Shown here in pieces: positions 1 through 5,421 of a DNA stretch of 5,421 nt; the first letter of the stretch is position 1, and each line of letters starts with the position of its first letter. Where the stretch lies: contig CAJQJT010000184.1 of NCBI GenBank assembly GCA_905478725.1, forward strand, positions 1 to 5,421. The letters run 5' to 3'. This stretch comes from an uncultured Pseudomonadales bacterium (GTDB lineage: Bacteria; Pseudomonadota; Gammaproteobacteria; Pseudomonadales; Porticoccaceae). The notes below the pieces were generated by a model. The model did not search any database, was not told where the DNA came from, and was given only the letters and a program-made list of their open reading frames with translations. A program made the translations under genes and the position numbers.

Positions 1-283
1 CACTGCCTCATTGTTTCCTGGCACTGAGACTTTAGCCCGCGGTCTTGACATGCACTCCGGCACAGACTGTATTGCGGTTACGCCACTGGATGCACCTCAT
101 CAGCGCATGAGCATGACCTTGCCGCGACTATTGAATACTGAGTCTCTTATAATTCATATCAGTGGTGCCAGTAAGCAACAGGTGCTGGCTCAGGCCAATG
201 CTGGCGATGATGTGATGGAGCTGCCGATTCGGGCGATTTTGCAACAGCAGGCAACTCCTGTGTCGATCTACTGGGCTCAGTAG
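1..283 (+). CDS. pgl: 6-phosphogluconolactonase, C-terminal part (5' end outside window)
   Basis: Pgl hydrolyses 6-phosphogluconolactone to 6-phosphogluconate, the cytoplasmic step between glucose-6-phosphate dehydrogenase and the pentose-phosphate or Entner-Doudoroff branches. The reading frame is already open at the left edge: codons from base 2 read TASLFPGT. Base 1 is the last base of the preceding codon, presumably the His of the family motif GMGxDGHTASLFPGT. Further on come ISGASKQQVL, with the conserved Gly and Lys, and the C-terminal block ELPIRAILQQQ...VSIYWAQ, both typical of the SugarP_isomerase/DevB fold. The frame ends at TAG 281-283. About 93 residues are visible, so roughly 140-150 N-terminal residues are missing if the protein has the usual 230-240. 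An internal TTG at base 11 is not a start. In related bacteria zwf usually lies just upstream; that cannot be seen here. No clear terminator follows the stop. Confidence 0.93.
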   Translation, partial: TASLFPGTETLARGLDMHSGTDCIAVTPLDAPHQRMSMTLPRLLNTESLIIHISGASKQQVLAQANAGDDVMELPIRAILQQQATPVSIYWAQ

Positions 284-325
284 CTTTTCAAGCGAAGCCC
301 CTGTAGCCAGCAAAAAAATAAAAAG

Positions 326-379
326 TGGAACATTTCTGTAATATTTCAAATTTTCACATTCAATATACGCGGTGTTCCA
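326..379. repeat. Perfect 7-bp inverted repeat, TGGAACA / TGTTCCA, arms 40 bases apart
   Basis: The arms are TGGAACA at 326-332 and TGTTCCA at 373-379. The intervening 40 bases are AT-rich. The repeat lies about 170-225 bases before the start codon of the pore-forming-toxin-like gene. It could be two half-sites of a looping or dimeric regulator, or the base of a long weak hairpin in the leader, or chance. There is no other support for function. Confidence 0.35.
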
Positions 380-538
380 TCCCCTCCTTACCCTCTGTAT
401 GAGCTGTCTGTGCACTACCTCTGATCAATATCATCTAGCCAGCAATATGAGCGTTTGTTCCTGTTTTAAGCATTGCCAAATGGATTAGGCTTGCGGCGCC
501 TCGAAGGACATGGGGCCCCTAAAAATAAGAATACAATC

Positions 539-543
539 AAGGA
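539..543 (+). promoter_or_regulatory. Ribosome binding site deciding the start of the toxin-like gene
   Basis: AAGGA lies 7 bases before ATG 551. The open frame continues upstream to a TTG at 473, but that codon has no Shine-Dalgarno sequence. The extra 26 residues it would add are Gly/Arg/Lys/Asn-rich and unlike the helical body. The ATG at 551 is therefore preferred. Confidence 0.75.
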
Positions 544-550
544 AATCGAT

Positions 551-1756
551 ATGGCTCTTGCACTAGCAATTAGTAAAAATGCGCTATCACTCGCAGTTAA
601 GCAGACCTCCTATAAAGAAAATGTTGTGGCTGTGAATACTTTGGTCACCAGTGTTTTATCATCGAATTTACCGACACTCAGCACTAATCCGCCAGACTGG
701 GCCGACTTTACAACGGCTTTTGAAGCCGCTGATGCCGGCGCGCTGACTTGGGTGAATAACGTTATGGCGCGACTGTTGAATGTGCCCGATGAGGTGCAGA
801 GTTATAACGCGACCATTAGTCAGCTGTTAGCCGATGCTAAAACTCAAGCCATGACTCTGGAATCTGATCCAACCAATAAAACGGCATTGCAGACACTCAA
901 TACTGATCTCACTAATGTAAACAATACCTTGAGTTTGGTCGTGACCTTTATCAGTGGTGCACTGACCGCGGTTAAAAACTTTAAAGATGAGCTGCCAACA
1001 CTGGCTGCCAACCTGCAGACTATTGCGACTAAGTCAGCTGTAGATGCCAAGGCTGACCAGGCTCAGATCGACAAGCTCAATGCGGACATTGATACCCTTA
1101 AAGCCGAGATTAAGAGCCTCACAGCGTCTATCGTGGCACTGGCCATTGTCGACGGCATTGCACTGACTTTGGGTATAGTTGCAACTATCGCAGCCTTCCC
1201 TGAAGGTGCCCTGGTGTGGTTTGTACTGGGCCCAGCAGTGATTGCGGCAACTGCGGTTATCGCCATTGATGGTGTCAAAATCAAGGCCGATAACGATCTT
1301 ATTAAGTCAGATGAAAGTCAGATTACGGGATTGACTGCAGATGTTGCAGCGCTACAGATTCTGTCGAAAAATTTTACTGCCATGTCGACTGAAGCCAATG
1401 ATATCGAGACCAACCTGCAAGCTATTCTAGCTGAATGGCAGACTCTGGAGTCCGATGTGGCCTTGGCCGTGAACGATATCAAACTTGCGGTGACTGATGC
1501 AGGATCGGCTAACTTTACTGCTGTGGCCTCAGATATAGATGATGCCATCGTTGAGTGGGCTGCTGCCTACAAGCAAGCTGGTGACTTACACCTTGAGCTG
1601 AATGTTAACAATGCTCAGTTGGAAGTGGGCATGACTCAGGCGCAGGTTCTGGCCGCCACTGCCGCTGCTCCTACAGTGGATATCATTACTTACTACAATC
1701 AGATACAAAACACCCAGGCGCAGGCCGCATTGTCAGCCGCGGAAACTATGGCTTAA
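551..1756 (+). CDS. Putative ClyA/HBL-superfamily alpha-helical pore-forming toxin
   Basis: The predicted product is 401 residues, nearly all helix-forming, with no Cys and only one Arg (R74) and one His. Order along the chain: an amphipathic helical N-terminal half (about 1-160), a heptad-like coiled coil (about 165-190, QIDKLNADIDTLKAEI), and two hydrophobic segments at 194-216 and 220-240. These are separated by a short FPEG turn and contain a Gly-Pro break. A second charged helix (IKADNDLIKSDESQITGL) and a helical C-terminal region with Trp at 296 and 336 follow. Coiled coil, hydrophobic hairpin, coiled coil on a helical bundle is the design of soluble alpha-pore-forming toxins: HBL/Nhe of Bacillus, Mak/Ahl/Smh/Xax of Gram-negatives, and Cry6A. 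The hairpin inserts into a target membrane after a shape change. The C-terminal part recalls Cry6A as I remember it. No Sec signal peptide is visible. The gene stands alone between pgl and convergent pyk, and a terminator follows 40 bases after the stop. Family assignment rests on architecture, not a database match. A coiled-coil inner-membrane protein is the main alternative. Confidence 0.65.
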   Translation: MALALAISKNALSLAVKQTSYKENVVAVNTLVTSVLSSNLPTLSTNPPDWADFTTAFEAADAGALTWVNNVMARLLNVPDEVQSYNATISQLLADAKTQAMTLESDPTNKTALQTLNTDLTNVNNTLSLVVTFISGALTAVKNFKDELPTLAANLQTIATKSAVDAKADQAQIDKLNADIDTLKAEIKSLTASIVALAIVDGIALTLGIVATIAAFPEGALVWFVLGPAVIAATAVIAIDGVKIKADNDLIKSDESQITGLTADVAALQILSKNFTAMSTEANDIETNLQAILAEWQTLESDVALAVNDIKLAVTDAGSANFTAVASDIDDAIVEWAAAYKQAGDLHLELNVNNAQLEVGMTQAQVLAATAAAPTVDIITYYNQIQNTQAQAALSAAETMA

Positions 1757-1796
1757 TCTGTGGTTAGGCTTTTTAAGTAGGTTTAGAAATAGGTTT

Positions 1797-1824
1797 AAAA
1801 AGGGCTGGGAAACTGGCCCTTTTT
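1797..1824. terminator. Rho-independent terminator, probably bidirectional
   Basis: The left arm AAAAAGGGC (1797-1805) pairs perfectly with GCCCTTTTT (1816-1824) around a 10-base loop. Read on either strand it is a GC-rich stem base ending in five T residues. It lies 40 bases after the stop of the toxin-like gene and about 88 bases beyond the stop of the convergent pyk. It can therefore serve both transcripts. Confidence 0.85.
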
Positions 1825-1912
1825 GATGTCTGCTAGGGCAGTTTTGGGCGTAGATAACGAGTCTATATTAAGTGGCCATCCATGGCCTGGAAGAGACGGT
1901 TTTTCTCACTGG

Positions 1913-3358
1913 CTACTGAATAACGTCGCCAACTCGAACAATTTTTAAAGTGTTAGTGCCGCCGTGCACATTGACAAAATCCCCTTTGGTAATCAGCACT
2001 AAGTCGCCATCTGCAACAGCGTTGTGCTCGCGCAATGTTTCCACTGCACGGTGATTAACTTCGGATGGATCTAACGCTGAAGCGTGAAAGGGTACTGGTA
2101 TCACACCTTTATAGAGTGCAGTAATTTCACAGGTACCGAGCTTTTCTGCCATCGCATAAATAGGTAGCGAAGAGGTAATCCGCGACATAATCAGTGGCGC
2201 AAAGCCAGTTGCCGTCATACAGATAACCGCTTTAACACCTTCAAGATGGTTGGCTACGTACATGGCAGCCAGTGCCAGAGATTCATCTATGCTGGCAAAT
2301 GTCTGATCAATTCTGTGCTTGGAGCGCTGAGCAAGAGGGTGTAATTCCGCTCCTTCAATAATACGTACCATCGCTTTCACAGTTTCAATGGGGTACTTAC
2401 CCACTGCAGTTTCTGCCGACAGCATTACTGCATCTGTGCCGTCGAGTACGGCGTTAGCCACATCGAAGACTTCTGCGCGAGTTGGTGTTGATGCGGTAAT
2501 CATTGATTCCATCATCTGAGTGGCGGTGATTACAACCTTGTTGGCAGCATTGGCGGCTTCAATCAGCTGCTTTTGCACGGCGACTAGGTTGGCGTCGCCA
2601 ATCTCAACACCGAGATCACCACGGGCAACCATTACGCCATCGGCGCTGGCGATAATACCGGGTAAAAATTCGTCTGTAATCGCTTCGGCGCGTTCGATCT
2701 TGGCAATAATGTGAGCGCCGCTGCCTGCTGCAACCAGCAGTTCACGAGTTTCTTCAATATCGTCTCTCGAACGCACAAATGAGATGGCTAGATAATCAGT
2801 CTTCAATGAGGCCGCGGTTTTAATATCCGCTTTGTCTTTTTCAGTGAGCGCCGGAGCGGAGAGGCCGCCACCGAATTTATTGACGCCTTTTTTGCTCGAC
2901 AGTACACCGCCCTGAATAACACGGCAGGTGACTGAGTGAGGATTGCGTGATTCGACGATGAAGGTCATTTTGCCATCGTCGAGAAGCAGGGTGTCGCCAG
3001 CATCTATATCGTTGAGTAGGTCGCTGTCGATATGCACGCCATTTTGATCGCCTGAATCAACATCGATCTGACTATTGAGAACAAAGTTGTCGTTTTCTAG
3101 TAGGTCGATTTTCATGTCGTTGAGAAAACTACCGATACGAATTTTTGGACCCTGCATATCGCAGAGAATGCCTACGGGCATTTTTAACTCGAGGGCAATC
3201 TCACGAATCATCGCTGCACGCATAGAGTGCTCTGCGGCGCTGCCGTGAGAGAAGTTCAAACGGAAGACGTTAACGCCGGCTAAAATTAGCCCGCGAATAC
3301 CGGCTTCATCGTGAGTAGCTGGACCCAGTGTGGCGAGAATTTTGGTTCTACGCGGCAT
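1913..3358 (-). CDS. pykA: Pyruvate kinase (PykA type)
   Basis: Pyruvate kinase transfers phosphate from phosphoenolpyruvate to ADP, giving pyruvate and ATP in the cytoplasm. The protein has 481 residues, the family length (about 480 in E. coli PykA). It carries all expected blocks: [11 protein letters not shown] near the N-terminus, RLNFSHG (33-39), CDMQGPKIR (66-74), a B domain with DDGKMTF, and [20 protein letters not shown]. The catalytic [10 protein letters not shown] has Lys220 and the metal-binding Glu222, followed by [10 protein letters not shown] (245-254), TATQMMESM (278-286) and [17 protein letters not shown] complete C-terminal regulatory domain ends in a [11 protein letters not shown] strand. 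The start is taken as ATG 3358 because GGAG sits 7 bases before it and MPRRTKI begins the family's N-terminus; a TTG eight codons upstream is less likely. It overlaps the end of gap by 11 bases, implying co-transcription and probable translational coupling. No damage or odd residues are seen. PykA enzymes are usually activated by sugar phosphates or AMP; that is family knowledge. Confidence 0.97.
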   Translation of the reverse strand: MPRRTKILATLGPATHDEAGIRGLILAGVNVFRLNFSHGSAAEHSMRAAMIREIALELKMPVGILCDMQGPKIRIGSFLNDMKIDLLENDNFVLNSQIDVDSGDQNGVHIDSDLLNDIDAGDTLLLDDGKMTFIVESRNPHSVTCRVIQGGVLSSKKGVNKFGGGLSAPALTEKDKADIKTAASLKTDYLAISFVRSRDDIEETRELLVAAGSGAHIIAKIERAEAITDEFLPGIIASADGVMVARGDLGVEIGDANLVAVQKQLIEAANAANKVVITATQMMESMITASTPTRAEVFDVANAVLDGTDAVMLSAETAVGKYPIETVKAMVRIIEGAELHPLAQRSKHRIDQTFASIDESLALAAMYVANHLEGVKAVICMTATGFAPLIMSRITSSLPIYAMAEKLGTCEITALYKGVIPVPFHASALDPSEVNHRAVETLREHNAVADGDLVLITKGDFVNVHGGTNTLKIVRVGDVIQ

Positions 3359-4376
3359 CTTTTCGCTCCGCAGCACTAGCAAGTAGCACTAAGGAGTTGT
3401 CGAGCATGCGATTGGAGAAGCCCCACTCGTTGTCGTACCAGGCCATGACTTTAACCAGTGAGCCATTGACGCGGGTTTGGGTCGCGTCAAAGTTACAGGA
3501 GAAAGGGGTGTGATTGAAGTCAACAGAAACCAGCGGCTTGTCGTTGTAGCAGAGCACTGAGCCCAACGATCCCTGAGACGCTTTAAGGAGTAGGCCGTTG
3601 ACTTCTTCAACGGTTGTTTCGCGACCGGCATTAAAGGTTAGGTCAACCAGGGATACATTAATAGTAGGAACACGCACTGCTAGGCCGTCGAGCTTGCCTG
3701 CTAGTTCGGGCAGTACCAGGCCGATCGCAACTGCTGCGCCGGTCTTGGTTGGGATCATCGATTGAGTCGCTGATCTGGAGCGGTAGACATCTGAGTGGCA
3801 GACGTCGCTGAGCTGCTGGTCATTGGTATAAGCGTGAACTGTGGTCATGTAGCCGCTGAGGATACCGATGCTCTCTTGAAGAGGCTGAACCATAGGTGCC
3901 AGGCAGTTGGTGGTGCAAGAGGCGTTTGAAATGATCTCTTGAGAGCCATCCAGAACATGGTCGTTGACGCCATAAACAATAGTCGCATCGGCGTTTGCGC
4001 CAGGTGCTGAAATAATTACTTTCTTAGCGCCGGCTTGCAAATGCATGGCTGCTTTTTCGCGGCTAGTAAATACGCCTGTGCACTCACAGACTAGGTCAAC
4101 ATTTAAGTCAGCCCAAGGCAGGTCAGTTGGGTTGCGTTCGCTAGACCAGTTGATCACGTCGCCATTAATGACGATGGCATTCTCTGTGACTTCAACCTGC
4201 TGGTTGAAACGCCCGTGAACTGTGTCGAACTGGAGCAAGTGTGCGTTAATTTCGAGGCTGCCGAGATCATTGATCGCGACGATTTGGATCTGCTCGCGAA
4301 GCTCTGGGCGTTCGTAGAGGGCGCGGACTATATTGCGGCCGATGCGACCGAAACCGTTGATGGCGATTCTATACAT
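3348..4376 (-). CDS. gap: Glyceraldehyde-3-phosphate dehydrogenase, type I
   Basis: The enzyme oxidises glyceraldehyde-3-phosphate with NAD+ and phosphate to 1,3-bisphosphoglycerate. Its 342 residues show the Rossmann motif INGFGRIGR (6-14) and Asp37 in AINDLG, which favours NAD+ over NADP+. The active site is [12 protein letters not shown] with catalytic Cys154, and His181 in [10 protein letters not shown] is the general base. [27 protein letters not shown] with Arg235, and [12 protein letters not shown] complete the catalytic domain. The HAYTNDQ and [10 protein letters not shown] forms argue against erythrose-4-phosphate dehydrogenase (Epd). Together they resemble my recollection of the Pseudomonas Gap-1 enzyme used with the Entner-Doudoroff pathway. 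A GAGG Shine-Dalgarno (4384-4387) lies 7 bases before the ATG. The gene is first in an operon with pyk, whose start lies inside its last codons. A promoter and HexR-like operator precede it, so expression probably follows KDPG level. Confidence 0.97.
   Translation of the reverse strand: MYRIAINGFGRIGRNIVRALYERPELREQIQIVAINDLGSLEINAHLLQFDTVHGRFNQQVEVTENAIVINGDVINWSSERNPTDLPWADLNVDLVCECTGVFTSREKAAMHLQAGAKKVIISAPGANADATIVYGVNDHVLDGSQEIISNASCTTNCLAPMVQPLQESIGILSGYMTTVHAYTNDQQLSDVCHSDVYRSRSATQSMIPTKTGAAVAIGLVLPELAGKLDGLAVRVPTINVSLVDLTFNAGRETTVEEVNGLLLKASQGSLGSVLCYNDKPLVSVDFNHTPFSCNFDATQTRVNGSLVKVMAWYDNEWGFSNRMLDNSLVLLASAAERKDAA
3366..3369 (-). promoter_or_regulatory. Ribosome binding site for pyk, inside the gap coding region
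   Basis: On the - strand GGAG lies 7 bases before the pyk ATG (3358) and within the last codons of gap. It decides the pyk start in favour of 3358. It also means ribosomes finishing gap pass straight over the pyk start. Confidence 0.75.
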
Positions 4377-4393
4377 GATGGAGCCTCTTTAAA

Positions 4394-4408
4394 TGTAGTA
4401 AACTTACG
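4394..4408. promoter_or_regulatory. Candidate HexR operator upstream of gap-pyk
   Basis: TGTAGTAAACTTACG matches the HexR consensus known from gammaproteobacteria (approximately TGTAATTAAATTACA) at 11 of 15 positions, including the GTA...TAC outer dyad. It lies between the -10 box and the gap ATG and covers the predicted transcription start near 4405. A bound repressor there would block initiation. hexR itself begins 210 bases away, divergently. The match was made by eye against a remembered consensus. Confidence 0.6.
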
Positions 4409-4411
4409 TAA

Positions 4412-4440
4412 ATTATAGGCTTTTATGAATTGTTAGGCAA
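4412..4440 (-). promoter_or_regulatory. Sigma70-type promoter for gap-pyk
   Basis: On the - strand a perfect -10 TATAAT (4417-4412) lies 17 bases downstream of TTGCCT (4440-4435), a 4/6 match to the -35 consensus. Transcription would start near 4405, about 29 bases before the gap ATG. Strength and spacing are good for a housekeeping promoter. Confidence 0.7.
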
Positions 4441-4617
4441 TGATAAGCCTGTTTAGGTTGGTAAAAGAACGTATTTTCGCGATTGTTTCTGTCTTTTTTG
4501 AGCTTCTGGTGAAATATTATTACCAAATTTTGGCTGAAAGCGGACATTGGCGCCTAAAAACCTTAAACTGACGCCCTCTATTACGGAACAAGACGAAAAG
4601 CTAAAGGGTTTATAGCT
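4441..4617. promoter_or_regulatory. Upstream region of hexR
   Basis: This stretch must hold the hexR promoter, but no -35/-10 pair with normal spacing stands out. TATTAT at 4515-4520 is a possible -10 without a good -35. The palindrome CCAAA-T-TTTGG (4523-4533) follows that hexamer directly and could be an operator. A weak ribosome binding site, AAGGG at 4604-4608, lies 9 bases before ATG 4618. No gene or RNA is recognisable in it. Confidence 0.4.
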
Positions 4618-5421
4618 ATGCATTCACAAAATTTGATCAATATTATTTCTGATGAATTGCCGAATCTAAATAAGTCTGAGAGTAAGGTGGCGCGGGTAAT
4701 TCTCGCGGACCCAGATAGTGCGACTAGATCCAGTATTGCTACCCTAGCCAAGGCCGCCGAGGTCAGCGAGCCCAGCGTCAACCGATTTTGTAAGCGCTTC
4801 GATGCAGCGGGATTTCCCGATTTCAAACTTAAGTTAGCCAAAGCCTTGGTCAGCGGTGTCCGTTTTGTTAATCGCAATGTGGATCCGGATGACGAAGTGA
4901 GCAGCTACACACCAAAGATTTTTGATGGCACGATTAATAACCTGGCCATGGTGCGGGACAAAATTAGTCACAGTCGTGTCAATCAGGTAGTGGATAAGTT
5001 GATTCAGGCTAAGCGGATTTACTTTTTTGGTGTCGGGGCTTCGGGCTCGGTGGCCAGAGATGCCGAGAACAAATTCTTTCGCTTTAACCTGCCCGTGTCT
5101 TTTCATGACGATGTGTTAATGCAGCGTATGTTGGCGTCCACCGGCAGCACTGGCGATGTGTTCTTTTTTATCTCCCATACCGGGCGCACCAAAGAGGTGG
5201 TCGAGATCGCCGAAATCGCCAGAGCCAATGGCTCAACGGTGATAGGCCTCACCGCACCGGACTCGCCGCTGGCTCAGGTGAGCAGTGTGACTCTGGATGT
5301 AGAGGTGCCAGAAAATACCGATGAATATATGCCCATGACTTCGCGCATTGTGCATCTGGTGATTCTTGATGTTCTGGCTACTGGCGTAACCCTGCGTCGT
5401 GGGCCGGACTTTTTGCCTCAC
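4618..5421 (+). CDS. hexR: HexR, RpiR-family transcriptional repressor of central carbon genes (3' end outside window)
   Basis: HexR binds DNA and represses zwf, edd, gap and pyk-type genes in related bacteria; 2-keto-3-deoxy-6-phosphogluconate releases it. The frame is open from ATG 4618 to the last base, giving 268 residues; E. coli HexR has 289, so roughly the last 20-30 residues are missing. The N-terminal RpiR helix-turn-helix includes SKVARVILADPDSA, SIATLAKAAEVSEPSVNRFCKRF (recognition helix around 49-61) and GFPDFKLKLA. A linker with VNRNV and YTPKIF follows. The SIS sugar-phosphate domain has FFGVGASGS (136-144), NKFFRFNLPV and SHTGRTKEVVE, with Ser186 and Thr188 as likely phosphate contacts. 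DEYMPMTSR and DVLATGVTLRRG complete the visible part. All these blocks match the enterobacterial protein closely. It is divergent from gap-pyk, with a HexR-like site between them. Confidence 0.95.
   Translation, partial: MHSQNLINIISDELPNLNKSESKVARVILADPDSATRSSIATLAKAAEVSEPSVNRFCKRFDAAGFPDFKLKLAKALVSGVRFVNRNVDPDDEVSSYTPKIFDGTINNLAMVRDKISHSRVNQVVDKLIQAKRIYFFGVGASGSVARDAENKFFRFNLPVSFHDDVLMQRMLASTGSTGDVFFFISHTGRTKEVVEIAEIARANGSTVIGLTAPDSPLAQVSSVTLDVEVPENTDEYMPMTSRIVHLVILDVLATGVTLRRGPDFLPH

Larger units (their letters stand above)
284..550. other. AT-rich spacer between pgl and the toxin-like gene
   Basis: This 267-base stretch holds no gene I can support. Just around the pgl stop a weak nested hairpin is possible: GGGCT 273-277 with AGCCC 296-300, and GCTT 283-286 with AAGC 290-293. 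It is not followed by a T-run, so it is not a good terminator. An inverted repeat lies at 326-379 (listed separately). Several hexamers resemble a -10 box, such as TATCAT at 429-434 and TACAAT at 532-537, but none has a matching -35 at 16-18 bases. I therefore call no promoter. GGGGCCCC at 512-519 is an 8-base palindrome of unknown meaning. The gene behind it may use a promoter in this spacer or read-through from pgl. Confidence 0.6.

Noticed and set aside
17..35. Sigma54-like TGGCAC in the pgl coding region
   Set aside because: The -12 TTGCW element is not present at the required spacing.
337..342. TGTAAT as a HexR half-site upstream of the toxin-like gene
   Set aside because: Only the left half matches the consensus. 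The expected TTACA half at the right spacing is absent.
447..488. Tiny 13-codon frame MSVCSCFKHCQMD with three Cys ahead of the toxin-like gene
   Set aside because: There is no ribosome binding site and no attenuator-like structure after it. It is too short to support by sequence alone.
473..550. Upstream TTG start that would lengthen the toxin-like protein by 26 residues
   Set aside because: It has no Shine-Dalgarno sequence, and the extension is low in helix-forming residues. ATG 551 has AAGGA at 7 bases.
1874..1887. GGCCAT-CC-ATGGCC hairpin as a terminator for pyk
   Set aside because: The loop is only two bases and no T-run follows on the - strand. The AAAAAGGGC...GCCCTTTTT structure at 1797-1824 is a far better terminator for both genes.
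3380..3382. TTG as the pyk start, giving 489 residues
   Set aside because: The N-terminal family homology begins at MPRRTKI, and the Shine-Dalgarno is correctly placed for ATG 3358.
4581..5106. Two overlapping - strand open frames of 98 and 90 residues opposite hexR
   Set aside because: They lie antisense to a clearly conserved HexR coding frame and show no recognisable protein features.

Overview
The window comes from a Gammaproteobacterium that uses the Entner-Doudoroff / glucose-6-phosphate route of sugar catabolism. The evidence is a 6-phosphogluconolactonase tail, a class I glyceraldehyde-3-phosphate dehydrogenase resembling my recollection of the Pseudomonas Gap-1 type, a PykA-type pyruvate kinase, and a HexR (RpiR-family) regulator clearly similar to the enterobacterial one. 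Moderate GC and AT-rich spacers would suit a marine lineage such as the SAR92/Porticoccus-like or Cellvibrio-like groups, but that placement is inference.

Layout from left to right: (1) bases 1-283, + strand, the 3' end of pgl. (2) Bases 284-550, an AT-rich spacer with no convincing gene or terminator. It contains a widely spaced perfect inverted repeat, TGGAACA...TGTTCCA. (3) Bases 551-1756, + strand, a 401-residue, cysteine-free, almost wholly helical protein with a long central hydrophobic block between coiled coils. This is the architecture of ClyA/HBL/Nhe/MakA/Cry6A-type alpha-pore-forming toxins. (4) A terminator at 1797-1824, symmetrical enough to work in both directions, between convergent genes. 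(5) Bases 3358-1913 and 4376-3348, - strand, a gap-pyk operon in which the two genes overlap by 11 bases. (6) A divergent control region at 4377-4617. It carries a good sigma70 promoter for gap and a HexR-like operator sitting on the predicted gap transcription start. (7) Bases 4618 to the window edge, + strand, hexR without its last residues.

The metabolic genes form one logical unit. Pgl feeds 6-phosphogluconate into the Entner-Doudoroff pathway, Gap and Pyk take the resulting glyceraldehyde-3-phosphate down to pyruvate, and HexR is known in related bacteria to repress such genes until KDPG accumulates. The unexpected member is the pore-forming-toxin-like gene. It sits on the same strand behind pgl, has no partner subunit in the window and shows no Sec signal peptide. 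It is the most interesting item here.
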